From an uncultured Litoreibacter sp. (GTDB lineage: Bacteria > Pseudomonadota > Alphaproteobacteria > Rhodobacterales > Rhodobacteraceae), in the NCBI GenBank assembly GCA_947493265.1, contig CANLQL010000001.1, positions 372,001 through 436,000 on the forward strand: a stretch of DNA of 64,000 nucleotides. Direction: 5' to 3'. Shown one piece after another: positions 41,269-50,491 of this stretch. Positions within the stretch are counted from its first letter, which is position 1. Every line of letters begins with the position of its first letter. Made by a program: the position numbers and the translations under genes. Under the pieces are notes generated by a model. It worked only from the letters and a program-made list of their open reading frames with translations, had not been told where the DNA came from and made no database searches.

Positions 41269-41975
41269 TGGCTCAACAGCTCAATGACGCGCATCTGCTT
41301 ATTGTGGATGATGACGAGCGTATCCGCGATCTGTTGCAGCAGTTCTTAAATCGGAATGGGTTTTGGACAACTGTTGCCCGCGATGCGGAACATGCGCGCA
41401 AGCTGCTTGCCGGGCTGGATTTCGATCTGATCGTTATGGATGTGATGATGCCCGGCGATGACGGGATCACATTTACCAAGCAACTGCGCGAAACCTTGGC
41501 GACCCCGATCTTGTTGCTGACCGCCAAAGGCGAGTCGACAGACCGGATTGCGGGTTTGGAAGCCGGGGCAGATGATTATTTGCCGAAACCGTTTGAGCCC
41601 AAGGAATTGCTGCTGCGGATCAACGCGATCCTACGTCGGGTGCCGAAGTCCGAAGATATGCCAGAGACACCGAAAGTGCTGCATCTGGGTGATATCCGCT
41701 ACGATATGGAACGTGGGGAGATGTGGCAGGGCGATGACATGGTGCGCCTGACTGCGACGGAAGTGGCGCTGATGCGTATCTTCTCAGCCCGTCCCGGGGA
41801 ACCTGTGAGCCGGAGTAAGCTGGTTGAAGACCTTGGGCGCGACAAAGGCCAGGCGCAGGAGCGTGCAGTGGATGTTCAGATCACCCGCTTGCGTCGCAAG
41901 ATCGAACAGGACCCCAAGCAGCCGCGCTATCTGCAAACTGTGCGGGGGGCCGGTTATATGCTGGCACCGGACTAG
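41268..41975 (+). CDS. petR: OmpR-family response regulator, PetR-like
   Basis: The 235-residue protein has an N-terminal receiver domain (LLIVDDDERIR, phospho-acceptor Asp58, Lys in YLPKPFEPKELL). The C-terminal winged helix has MRIFSARPGEPVSRSKLVED and RAVDVQITRLRRKIE. It is coupled to the MarR-type gene. No histidine kinase gene is adjacent, so it is an orphan in this window. The PetR name rests on gene order and size and is likely but not proven. Confidence 0.85.
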   Translation: MAQQLNDAHLLIVDDDERIRDLLQQFLNRNGFWTTVARDAEHARKLLAGLDFDLIVMDVMMPGDDGITFTKQLRETLATPILLLTAKGESTDRIAGLEAGADDYLPKPFEPKELLLRINAILRRVPKSEDMPETPKVLHLGDIRYDMERGEMWQGDDMVRLTATEVALMRIFSARPGEPVSRSKLVEDLGRDKGQAQERAVDVQITRLRRKIEQDPKQPRYLQTVRGAGYMLAPD

Positions 41976-41978
41976 ATC

Positions 41979-42914
41979 ATGGCCACAGCTTTATTTACCC
42001 ACACGGATTGCCTGCAGCATATCACGCCGCCAGGTCATCCGGAGCGTGTTGACCGCCTGATGGCGATTTATGCAATGCTCGACACAATCGACGACGCAAA
42101 CCTGCTTCGCCTAGATGCGCCGATGGGAACAGATGCGGATATTTTGCGTGTTCACCCGCAAAGCCACATTGACCGAGTGACGCAAGCGGCACCGACAAGT
42201 GGGCAAATTTCGCTTGATGCAGATACGCATATGTCGCCGGGAACGTTAAATGCCGCCTACCGTGGGGTCGGCGGCAATGTCAAAGCTGTCGATATGGTTT
42301 TGGCGGGTGAGGCTGCGAATGCTCTGGTTGCGACCCGTCCGCCTGGGCATCATGCGGAGCGTGAAACGCCGATGGGGTTTTGCCTGTTCGGAAACATCGC
42401 GATTGCAGCAAAACATGCGCTGGATCATCATGGCCTGTCCCGCGTGGCCGTCGTCGATTTTGATGTGCATCACGGCAATGGCACGCAAGATCTTCTGTGG
42501 GACGAGGCGCGCAGCCTGTTTATATCCAGCCACCAGATGCCGCTTTACCCGGGATCTGGTGCCGCACACGAGACCGGGGCGCATGGCAATATCTTCAACG
42601 TACCACTTGATCCATATGCCGATGGAACCAAGCTGAAGCAGGTTTACGAGCGCGAGGTTCTGCCCGCTTTGGATGACTTCAAGCCAGAGCTTGTCTTGAT
42701 TTCCGCCGGCTTTGACGCGCATCGGAATGATCCGCTCGCCAATCTCAATTTCGCGGAAGCTGACTTTGCCTGGGCGACCGAACAGCTTTGCGATATCGCG
42801 GATCGCCACGCGCAGGGCCGTGTTGTCTCCACGCTTGAGGGGGGCTATGATCTTGAAGCGTTGGCGGCTTCCACGGCGGCGCATCTCAAGGTTTTACTCA
42901 AGAGGGGCGCATGA
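41979..42914 (+). CDS. Histone deacetylase-fold hydrolase
   Basis: The 311-residue zinc hydrolase belongs to the class II HDAC / acetylpolyamine amidohydrolase superfamily. Catalytic His pair and metal ligands are visible in TRPPGHHAERETPMGFC near residue 116, VDFDVHHGNGTQD near residue 158, and SAGFDAHRNDPLA near residue 244. The substrate in bacteria is usually an acetylated small molecule. It follows petR by 3 bases and overlaps xseB by 4. Confidence 0.92.
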   Translation: MATALFTHTDCLQHITPPGHPERVDRLMAIYAMLDTIDDANLLRLDAPMGTDADILRVHPQSHIDRVTQAAPTSGQISLDADTHMSPGTLNAAYRGVGGNVKAVDMVLAGEAANALVATRPPGHHAERETPMGFCLFGNIAIAAKHALDHHGLSRVAVVDFDVHHGNGTQDLLWDEARSLFISSHQMPLYPGSGAAHETGAHGNIFNVPLDPYADGTKLKQVYEREVLPALDDFKPELVLISAGFDAHRNDPLANLNFAEADFAWATEQLCDIADRHAQGRVVSTLEGGYDLEALAASTAAHLKVLLKRGA

Positions 42915-43153
42915 CCGACACACCTGTTTCCGAGATGTCATTTGAAGACGCATTGCGCGAGCTTGAGCAAGTGGTGACACAGCTTGATCGTGGCGACGTC
43001 CCATTGGACCAGTCGATCAAAATGTATGAACGCGGTGCGGAATTAAAAAAGCGCTGCGAAGAAAAGCTGAAAGAGGCGGAAGAAAAAGTCGCCTTGATCA
43101 CGCTTGGAACAGACGGTCAACCAACCGGCACGACACCTGCCGAAGGTTTGTAA
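42911..43153 (+). CDS. xseB: Exodeoxyribonuclease VII small subunit
   Basis: The 80-residue helical protein has the family block FEDALRELEQVVTQLDRGDV followed by SIKMYERGAELKKRCEEKL. It joins XseA, absent here, in a nuclease for single-stranded DNA. xseB next to ispA and dxs is the arrangement common in proteobacteria. Confidence 0.95.
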   Translation: MTDTPVSEMSFEDALRELEQVVTQLDRGDVPLDQSIKMYERGAELKKRCEEKLKEAEEKVALITLGTDGQPTGTTPAEGL

Positions 43154-43159
43154 TTTTCC

Positions 43160-44026
43160 ATGTTTGACGCGGCTCTGAAGGACGCGCAATCCCGCGTTCA
43201 GGCAACGCTTGACCATTGCATGTCGGGCCTTGAGGGAACAGTTGCGGACGCGATGCGCTACACCTGTCAGGGCGGCAAGCGCCTGCGGGCGTTTTTGGTG
43301 ATTGAAAGCGCGCGCTTGCATGATGTCGAGCCTTCGCAAGCAGACCGTGCGGCGGCGGCGATAGAGGCGATCCATGCCTATTCCTTGGTTCACGACGACC
43401 TGCCCAGCATGGATGATGACGACCTGCGCCGCGGTAAACCGACAGTTCATGTTAAATGGGACGAAGCCACCGCGGTTTTGACCGGAGACGCGCTTCAGAC
43501 ACTTGCGTTCGAGGTGTTGGCAGACCCTGCAACTTCGCCCAATCCCGAGGTCCGGCTTGCGTTGATATCTTCGTTGGCGAAGGCAAGTGGTGCTGAAGGG
43601 ATGGTGCTTGGGCAGGCGCTTGATATTGCAGCCGAAACGGCTGCAAACCCGTTGACGCTGGACGAGATAACCCGCCTGCAAGCTGGCAAAACCGGTGCAT
43701 TGATCGAATGGTCCGCGATGGCCGGTGGGCGTCTGGCTTCTGCAGATACCGGCCCTCTTCAAGCGTATTCGAAAGCGCTCGGGCTGGCGTTCCAAATCGC
43801 GGATGACATCCTCGATGTTGAAGGTGACGAAGGGCTTGCTGGCAAAAAGCTGCAAAAAGACGCCGACGCGGGGAAGGCAACTTTCGTGTCGCTGCTAGGA
43901 TTGGACGGGGCAAAAGGCCGCGCCCAAGACTTGGTGTCGGAGGCTGAAGATGCGCTATCGTGCTACGGGAATGCGGCGGAAAACTTGCGGGCGGCTGCGC
44001 GCTTCGTTATCTCTCGCAAGGCCTGA
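43160..44026 (+). CDS. ispA: Farnesyl diphosphate synthase (polyprenyl synthetase)
   Basis: IspA condenses isopentenyl and dimethylallyl diphosphate to geranyl and farnesyl diphosphate, precursors of carotenoids, quinones and the bacteriochlorophyll tail. The 288-residue protein has the first Asp-rich motif in [15 protein letters not shown] near residue 77 and the second in [13 protein letters not shown] near residue 213. It is six bases after xseB and 14 bases before dxs. Confidence 0.95.
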   Translation: MFDAALKDAQSRVQATLDHCMSGLEGTVADAMRYTCQGGKRLRAFLVIESARLHDVEPSQADRAAAAIEAIHAYSLVHDDLPSMDDDDLRRGKPTVHVKWDEATAVLTGDALQTLAFEVLADPATSPNPEVRLALISSLAKASGAEGMVLGQALDIAAETAANPLTLDEITRLQAGKTGALIEWSAMAGGRLASADTGPLQAYSKALGLAFQIADDILDVEGDEGLAGKKLQKDADAGKATFVSLLGLDGAKGRAQDLVSEAEDALSCYGNAAENLRAAARFVISRKA

Positions 44027-44040
44027 GGGGACCCCGATTG

Positions 44041-45969
44041 ATGAGCCATAAACCAGATACGCCGATCCTCGATCGTGTTCATGTGCCTGCTGATATGAAG
44101 GGCTTGTCGGACGCAGAACTGTCGCAACTGGCTGATGAATTGCGGGCGGAGACGATCTCGGCGGTATCGGAAACCGGGGGGCATCTTGGGGCCGGGCTTG
44201 GCGTTGTAGAACTCACCGTTGCGCTACATGCCGTGTTTGATACGCCGCGTGACCGGTTGATCTGGGATGTTTCGCATCAATGCTACCCGCACAAGATTTT
44301 AACCGGACGGCGTGACCGTATCCGGACGCTTCGGATGAAAGACGGACTGTCTGGTTTTACGAAGCGCAGCGAAAGCCCGTATGATCCGTTTGGGGCGGCG
44401 CATTCGTCGACCTCAATTTCCGCGGCATTGGGGATGGCTGTTGCGCGTGATCTTGGTGGCACGCCGGAACATGGGCTTGGCGATTGCATCGCAGTGATTG
44501 GTGATGGGTCCATATCTGCCGGGATGGCCTATGAGGCGATGAACAATGCCGGTCATCTGGACAAGCGGTTGATCGTGATCCTCAATGACAATGAGATGTC
44601 GATTGCCCCTCCGGTAGGTGCAATGTCGTCCTACCTATCCCGCCTTTATGCTGGTGCGCCATTTCAGGAATTCAAGGCAGCGGCCAAGGGCGCGGTTTCG
44701 CTTTTGCCCGAACCTTTTCAGGAAGGTGCCCGGCGCGCCAAGGATCTGATCAAGACCGCAACCTTTGGCGGGACGCTGTTTGAAGAGCTTGGGTTTTCCT
44801 ATGTAGGCCCAATTGACGGCCATGACATGGAACAGCTTCTGGCGGTTTTGCGAACCGTAAAAGTGCGGGCCGATGGTCCTGTTCTGATCCACGCGATCAC
44901 CAAGAAGGGCAAAGGCTACGGTCCCGCAGAAGCGGCATCCGACAAAGGACACGCCACCGCAAAATTTGATGTCGTTACAGGGAAGCAGAAGAAAGCGCCG
45001 TCCAACGCGCCCAGCTACACCAAAGTTTTTGCCCAGTCGCTGATCCGGGAGGCGGAAGAGGACAGCAAGATCGTCGCGGTAACCGCTGCGATGCCGGATG
45101 GCACCGGTCTCAACCTGTTTGCGGAGCGTTTTGCGCACCGCTGTTTCGATGTGGGTATTGCCGAGCAGCATGGCGTCACGTTTTCCGCGGGGCTTGCTGC
45201 CGGTGGCATGAAGCCTTTCTGCGCAATCTATTCGACGTTCCTGCAGCGTGGCTATGATCAGGTTGTTCATGACGTGGCTTTGCAGCGATTGCCTGTGCGG
45301 TTTGCGATAGATCGCGCTGGACTGGTTGGGGCAGACGGTGCGACCCATGCGGGGTCCTACGATATTGCGTTTCTTGCCAACCTTCCCGGAATGATTGTGA
45401 TGGCAGCGGCTGATGAGGCCGAGCTGACCCATATGGTCGCGACTGCCGCACAAATCGACGACACGCCTTGCGCGTTCCGGTTTCCACGTGGCGAAGGTGT
45501 CGGGTGCGACATGCCAGAGCGCGGGACGCCCTTGGAGATTGGCAAAGGCCGGATGATCACTGAGGGTAATCGCGTCGCCATCCTGTCCTTTGGGACACGG
45601 CTTTCAGAGGTTCAGACCGCTGCGGAAAGTCTGGCAGCGAAAGGCATCACACCGACGATTGTTGATGCGCGATTTGCCAAACCTCTGGACCAGGATTTGA
45701 TCTTGCAGTTGGCCCGCCATCATGAAGCGTTGATCACCATCGAAGAAGGCGCGGTCGGCGGGTTTGGCAGCCATGTCGCGCAGCTATTGTCCGATCATGC
45801 GGTATTTGATGCTGGCCTGAAATACCGGTCCATGGTTTTGCCGGACATCTTCATTGACCAAGCCAGCCCGGCGGACATGTATGCGACAGCTGCAATGAAC
45901 GCGCCGCATATTGAGGCGAAGGTGCTTGAGGTCCTTGGCGTAACAGACATTAGCAGCCTGCGCGCATGA
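44041..45969 (+). CDS. dxs: 1-deoxy-D-xylulose-5-phosphate synthase
   Basis: Dxs joins pyruvate and glyceraldehyde 3-phosphate using thiamine diphosphate, the first step of the MEP isoprenoid pathway. It is 642 residues, with [14 protein letters not shown] near residue 43 and the thiamine-binding [18 protein letters not shown] near residue 155. The transketolase middle and C-terminal domains follow. ATG 44041 is chosen; the longer frame overlaps ispA out of phase. It is part of the xseB-ispA-dxs operon. Confidence 0.97.
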   Translation: MSHKPDTPILDRVHVPADMKGLSDAELSQLADELRAETISAVSETGGHLGAGLGVVELTVALHAVFDTPRDRLIWDVSHQCYPHKILTGRRDRIRTLRMKDGLSGFTKRSESPYDPFGAAHSSTSISAALGMAVARDLGGTPEHGLGDCIAVIGDGSISAGMAYEAMNNAGHLDKRLIVILNDNEMSIAPPVGAMSSYLSRLYAGAPFQEFKAAAKGAVSLLPEPFQEGARRAKDLIKTATFGGTLFEELGFSYVGPIDGHDMEQLLAVLRTVKVRADGPVLIHAITKKGKGYGPAEAASDKGHATAKFDVVTGKQKKAPSNAPSYTKVFAQSLIREAEEDSKIVAVTAAMPDGTGLNLFAERFAHRCFDVGIAEQHGVTFSAGLAAGGMKPFCAIYSTFLQRGYDQVVHDVALQRLPVRFAIDRAGLVGADGATHAGSYDIAFLANLPGMIVMAAADEAELTHMVATAAQIDDTPCAFRFPRGEGVGCDMPERGTPLEIGKGRMITEGNRVAILSFGTRLSEVQTAAESLAAKGITPTIVDARFAKPLDQDLILQLARHHEALITIEEGAVGGFGSHVAQLLSDHAVFDAGLKYRSMVLPDIFIDQASPADMYATAAMNAPHIEAKVLEVLGVTDISSLRA

Positions 45970-46628
45970 GCCAGACGTCAAAAGGTGTCCGCATCTTTCG
46001 ATGGTTTGTCTTTCTGATCACGCTTGGTTTCTTTCTATACCGTTTTGTCGACACCGCCCCGGGCTTTTTTGGGGCGCAGTTCCGGTTTCTAACAATCTGG
46101 GCGATGACCGCGTCACTTGTTTCGGCCTGGTTCATGGTGCGATTGGCCATGGGTTGGAGCACGTCACGTCACGAGGTCTGGGCCTCTGTCACAGTCGTGA
46201 TGAACGCGACGGTTGTTCTGATGTACTGGAAGATTTATCTGACTGATCCGTCCTTGTTTTATGGTGATGGTGGCCGGGTGAACGCGTGGCACCAGGAATA
46301 TTTTATCCACGGGTTGGGGCCTGCACTGCAAGCGTTTGATGCGCTGTTCATTCTGGGCACGTTCCGCCCGATCAAACGGATTTTTGGCATAACTGTGATG
46401 ATCCCGGTGGCCTATATCTTGTGGATTGAGTTGTTGGTCCACCCGCTCAATACATCGCCTGAGGGGCGCGTGACGGCAGGTTTGCCATACAAATTTCTCA
46501 ACCACCTCGATCTGCCCGGTCGTGTGCAGTTTTATGGCACGACCGTTCTGACCATGCTGGCCCTGATGGCGACCGCATGGGGTATCGCATGGATCTTGCG
46601 GCGGGTGGGCTGGACGAAGATGGCCTAG
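45966..46628 (+). CDS. FAR-17a/AIG1-like integral membrane protein
   Basis: The 220-residue protein has about six transmembrane segments. The conserved-looking [15 protein letters not shown] near residue 39 and [20 protein letters not shown] near residue 108 resemble the Thr and His regions of FAR-17a/AIG1 (Pr6Pr-type) proteins. In eukaryotes these are lipid hydrolases with a membrane-embedded threonine. This is a tentative fold-level match made by eye. The start overlaps the dxs stop as ATGA, and it converges on the sodium channel with a 4-base overlap. Confidence 0.7.
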   Translation: MSQTSKGVRIFRWFVFLITLGFFLYRFVDTAPGFFGAQFRFLTIWAMTASLVSAWFMVRLAMGWSTSRHEVWASVTVVMNATVVLMYWKIYLTDPSLFYGDGGRVNAWHQEYFIHGLGPALQAFDALFILGTFRPIKRIFGITVMIPVAYILWIELLVHPLNTSPEGRVTAGLPYKFLNHLDLPGRVQFYGTTVLTMLALMATAWGIAWILRRVGWTKMA

Positions 46629-47389
46629 CCCAGCTTCTTTTCGATCGCGATCAAACGTTCAAGCACGTCGTCGCGGTACTTGTCCGTCGCGGCGTTTTCT
46701 TCGACCTGATGAGCGTCTTGCATGGAGTTCACAATCAGACCCACAAGCAGGTTCACGACCGCAAATGTTGTAACCATGATGAAGGGAACGAAGAACGCCC
46801 AAGCGTAGGGGTAGACCTCCATTACCGGGCGGACGATGCCCATCGACCAGCTTTCAAGTGTCATGATCTGAAATAACGAATAGGCCGATTGCGGCAGCGT
46901 CCCGAACCAGTCTGGGAAACTGTCGCCAAACAGTTTTGTCGCCATGACGGAGCCGATGTAGAAGATCAAACTCATCAACAGAAACACGGATCCCATGCCA
47001 GGGAGCGCGGTGATGAAGCCTTCGACCACCCGGCGCAAGCTGGGGGCGACAGAGACGACGCGCAGCAGCCGCAAGATGCGCATCGCGCGCAAAACGGACA
47101 ACCCGGAAGCCCCCGGTGTGAGTGATACGCCGACAATCAGGAAATCAAAGATATTCCAGCCATTCCGGAAGAAGCTGAGCCTGTAGGCGAAGAGCTTTGC
47201 AAGCAACTCGATCACGAAAATAGCCAGACAGACCGCGTCCAGAAACACGATCAGCGGACCGAAATTGGCCATTGCTGATTTTGACGTTTCCAAACCCAGG
47301 AGCACAGCGTTGAACAGGATCACACCGAGGATGAAATTGCGTGTGAACGGTTTTTCTAGGACGTCGGTCAATCGTGCTTGCACTGTCAT
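46625..47389 (-). CDS. Bacterial voltage-gated sodium channel (NavBac type)
   Basis: The 254-residue, six-helix protein works as a tetramer. The S4 voltage sensor has regularly spaced arginines in RAMRILRLLRVV near residue 104. The pore shows the sodium-selectivity filter TLESWSMG near residue 177, as in NaChBac-type channels (LESW). S6 contains MVTTFAVVNLLVGLIVN, followed by a charged C-terminal coiled coil (ATDKYRDDVLERLIAIEKKL). Such channels are frequent in marine roseobacters. Confidence 0.93.
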   Translation of the reverse strand: MTVQARLTDVLEKPFTRNFILGVILFNAVLLGLETSKSAMANFGPLIVFLDAVCLAIFVIELLAKLFAYRLSFFRNGWNIFDFLIVGVSLTPGASGLSVLRAMRILRLLRVVSVAPSLRRVVEGFITALPGMGSVFLLMSLIFYIGSVMATKLFGDSFPDWFGTLPQSAYSLFQIMTLESWSMGIVRPVMEVYPYAWAFFVPFIMVTTFAVVNLLVGLIVNSMQDAHQVEENAATDKYRDDVLERLIAIEKKLG

Positions 47390-47410
47390 TTGGAGTCCGG
47401 ATGTTACGGG

Positions 47411-48613
47411 TTAAAGGGAAAATTGCGCTGCTAATTCCACATGGGATGACCAGCGGAATTGATCAATAGGTTGCACCCAATCAAGGCGATATCCCGCTTG
47501 GGTTAATATTTCAGCGTCTCGGGCAAAGCTGACCGGATTGCAGGACACGGACGCAATGCGCGGAACGTTTGATCCTGCCAACTCGTGCGTTTGTGCTTCG
47601 GCACCCGCGCGCGGTGGGTCAATGATGACTGCGTCAGTTCCTTTAAACTCGGACGCCAGAACAGGTCTGCGAAACAGGTCCCGCGTTACAGCGGTGACTT
47701 TTTTCAAGCCACTTGCCTGTCGCCAGCCTGTATCCAGCGCGGCAATCAGATCATCTTCGCCTTCAAGGGCCCAGACTTCTGCGGTCTTGGCGGCGGGCAG
47801 GGTGAAGGTTCCGCAGCCCGAAAAGAGGTCAACAACCTGTTTGGCTGACCCAATGGCTTCAGCAACGCATTTCTGAAGCTCTGTTTCTGCGTGTGCTGTG
47901 GCCTGAAGGAACGCGCCGGGCGGTGGCACAACGCGGGCGTCACCGAAGAACTGCGCTGGTGGGATGCGCGTGGCAACCGCATCGCCCGCCCAAGACAAGC
48001 GTGCAACCTGATGTGTTTCCACCAGCGCTGACAGCTGTGCAATATCGCGCGGGTCCAAATCCTTGCCGCCGGTGACATCGATGTCGAGACCGTCTTGGGA
48101 TACATTGACGGTGAAAGACACTTCGCTTTTTCTGGATGCTGCAATTTCGGTCAGCGCTTCAAGCATGGGTTGCGCGTCCAGAATATTGGGGTCGAGCAAC
48201 AGGCAAGACGGCACTTCGATCAGCGCGTCAGACCGGCGACCGTGAAAGCCAATTTGCGCGCCTTTTTTCGTGCGCTTGCCATGCAGGACGGCTCGTCTAC
48301 GGGATTGTGCGGGAGACGTTTTGATCGGACGGATTTCCGTTTCGATCCCGCGGGCAGCAAGCCCGGTTTCGATCAACTGTGTTTTCCAGCTTGCCACAAA
48401 CGCATCGCTGGCATGCTGCAATGCACACCCACCACAGGATTTGAAATGCCTGCAGGGGGCCGCAACCCGGTCCGTTGATGGCGTGACGATGCGCGCTGTG
48501 CCATCTGGGGCCAGCGTGATTTCTTCGCCAGGCAAGGTCCGCTCAAAGCTGCGACCGTCAGCGGTCAGACCGTCGGCGGTCAGGTTCAGGCGTTCAATTT
48601 CAAGGTTGCTCAT
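47411..48613 (-). CDS. Class I SAM-dependent RNA uridine-C5 methyltransferase (TrmA/RlmD-like)
   Basis: The 400-residue protein has an N-terminal TRAM-like stretch and an iron-sulfur motif CRHFKSCGGCALQHA near residue 54. The SAM-binding VVDLFSGCGTFTLPAA is near residue 255, IIDPPRAGAEAQTHEL near residue 330, and the catalytic cysteine is in VSCNPVSFARD near residue 357. The rRNA or tRNA target cannot be decided from sequence. ATG 48613 is preferred to the GTG one codon earlier. It is last in a leftward run with two ABC genes. Confidence 0.9.
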   Translation of the reverse strand: MSNLEIERLNLTADGLTADGRSFERTLPGEEITLAPDGTARIVTPSTDRVAAPCRHFKSCGGCALQHASDAFVASWKTQLIETGLAARGIETEIRPIKTSPAQSRRRAVLHGKRTKKGAQIGFHGRRSDALIEVPSCLLLDPNILDAQPMLEALTEIAASRKSEVSFTVNVSQDGLDIDVTGGKDLDPRDIAQLSALVETHQVARLSWAGDAVATRIPPAQFFGDARVVPPPGAFLQATAHAETELQKCVAEAIGSAKQVVDLFSGCGTFTLPAAKTAEVWALEGEDDLIAALDTGWRQASGLKKVTAVTRDLFRRPVLASEFKGTDAVIIDPPRAGAEAQTHELAGSNVPRIASVSCNPVSFARDAEILTQAGYRLDWVQPIDQFRWSSHVELAAQFSL

Positions 48614-48619
48614 CACGGC

Positions 48620-50491
48620 TCATTCGGCTGCATCTGCAATCCCGATAAACCCTCCGGACTGTCTTTGCCAGTAGCGGGCATAAAGCCCCTCTGCGGCAAG
48701 AAGCTCGTTATGGGTGCCGATCTCCGCAATCCGGCCTTCGTTGAGCACAACGATCCGGTCCATCCGCGCAATCGTGGACAGCCTATGGGCAATCGCGATC
48801 ACGGTTTTACCGATCATCGCCGTATTGAGTGCGGCCTGAATGGAGGCCTCAACTTCGCTATCAAGCGCAGACGTCGCTTCGTCCAACACAAGAATTGGGG
48901 CATCTTTCAAAATTGCCCGGGCAATTGCGATCCTTTGGCGTTGACCACCGGACAGTTTGACGCCGCGCTCCCCCAAAAAGGCGTCATATCCTGTGCGCCC
49001 TTTGAAGTCCTCCAACTCACCTATAAAACCATGGGCCTCGGCTTTTGTTGCGGCGGCGATAACCTCGTCCTCGGTGGCATCTGGGCGCCCATACTTAATG
49101 TTGTCCCGGGCGGAGCGATTGAACATCGCGGTTTCTTGCGTGACCATGCCGATCTGACGGCGCAGGCTTTCCTGTGTCACGTCAGAGACGTTTTGCCCGT
49201 CGATCAGAACAGCGCCATCTTCCGCATCATAAAGACGCAGAAGCAGGGCCACCAAAGTTGATTTCCCGGCACCAGATGCCCCAACAAGTCCCAGCTTCTC
49301 GCCTGATTCAATTGTCAGCGACACATCTGTCAGGCCCCCTTTGGTCTTCCCATATGCAAAGCTGAGATTGTTCAGCTCAATCCGACCGTTTGGAACGGTC
49401 AAAGCTGGTGCATTGGGCCTATCGACCAACTGGTGAGGGGGTGTCAGCGTGCGCATACCGTCTTCAATTTCGCCGATATTGGCGTACATCGCCATCAGCG
49501 CAAAACTGACCCAACCTGTCATCTGCGCAATGCGGATGGATACAGCCCCGGCCGCAGCGATATCACCGGTTGAGGCCGCCCCGTTTTGCCACAGAAGCAC
49601 AGTGCCCCCGATCAAAACCACTGGAAGGATGCCCGCGACAGCCATCAATGCAAAGCGAAATCCGGTCGACAAATGCCCGAATTCAAGCGTGCGTTCGCGC
49701 AGAACGGCCATCGCATCCAAAGCAGACTGGTCTTCAAACCGGGCGTGACCGAACAATTTGACGGTTTTGATATTTGTAATCGTATCAACAACTTGTCCGG
49801 TAACGACAGTTCTTGCACCAGCGCGGGCAGCAGATCTTTTGCGGACACGCGGCATGAACCAGCGGATCATGATTACGTAGCCTACCAGCCAGATTGCCAA
49901 AGCCCCGGCGATCCATCCGTTGATGGTGAGCAGAAGAAAGACCGACCCCAGGATAGACGCCAGCGCGAAGGCCACGACGCTGATCATTTCGCTTGCAACA
50001 TCAGTCAATGCGCGGGCTGTTTGCATCTGCTTTTGGGCAATACGTCCTGCGAAATCATTGTCGAAATAGTCTACTGCTTGCCCAAGCGTCCAGCGATGCA
50101 GGCGGCTTTGGATAAGCGGGTAGATATTGGGCGGAACAGCGATCCCGTTGAACGCCGCACTGACCCCGAAAGACACTGGCCGGATGACGAGGAAGAAAAA
50201 TACGAAAAGCGCAACCAGCCCCCAATTGTCGGCAAAGAAGCTTTCAGGCGGTGTCTGGCTTGCTGCGTCGATAACCCAGCCAAGAAGCAATGCTGTCACC
50301 GCTTCCATCGTGCCCGCAATTGCGGAAATGACCGCAGCAAAGATCATTACGGGCCAAGACCCCGCAAGGCACCATTTGCAGAACGCCCAGAGCGTTTTCG
50401 GAGGCGGCGTTTGCGCAGGTTGAAATCCGTCGATCATTCCATCGAGACGGTCCAAGACTGGTTGGAGCATTCGCATGAGTAGGTTGATCAT
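48620..50491 (-). CDS. ABC exporter half-transporter B
   Basis: The 623-residue protein has a six-helix ABC exporter domain (about residues 30-335). Its ATPase has intact Walker A GLVGASGAGKST, signature KLSGGQRQRIAIARAIL and Walker B ILVLDEATSALDSE. It overlaps the next ABC gene by 4 bases and shares its layout, including an aromatic stretch on both N-termini and the shared GRTG[YF]DA block. The two probably form a heterodimer. Substrate is unknown; lipids or drugs are usual for this group. Confidence 0.88.
   Translation of the reverse strand: MINLLMRMLQPVLDRLDGMIDGFQPAQTPPPKTLWAFCKWCLAGSWPVMIFAAVISAIAGTMEAVTALLLGWVIDAASQTPPESFFADNWGLVALFVFFFLVIRPVSFGVSAAFNGIAVPPNIYPLIQSRLHRWTLGQAVDYFDNDFAGRIAQKQMQTARALTDVASEMISVVAFALASILGSVFLLLTINGWIAGALAIWLVGYVIMIRWFMPRVRKRSAARAGARTVVTGQVVDTITNIKTVKLFGHARFEDQSALDAMAVLRERTLEFGHLSTGFRFALMAVAGILPVVLIGGTVLLWQNGAASTGDIAAAGAVSIRIAQMTGWVSFALMAMYANIGEIEDGMRTLTPPHQLVDRPNAPALTVPNGRIELNNLSFAYGKTKGGLTDVSLTIESGEKLGLVGASGAGKSTLVALLLRLYDAEDGAVLIDGQNVSDVTQESLRRQIGMVTQETAMFNRSARDNIKYGRPDATEDEVIAAATKAEAHGFIGELEDFKGRTGYDAFLGERGVKLSGGQRQRIAIARAILKDAPILVLDEATSALDSEVEASIQAALNTAMIGKTVIAIAHRLSTIARMDRIVVLNEGRIAEIGTHNELLAAEGLYARYWQRQSGGFIGIADAAE

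Noticed and set aside
49586-50482. A 298-residue plus-strand frame inside the ABC gene
   Set aside because: It is a charged, low-information shadow of the transporter gene with no recognised motif.
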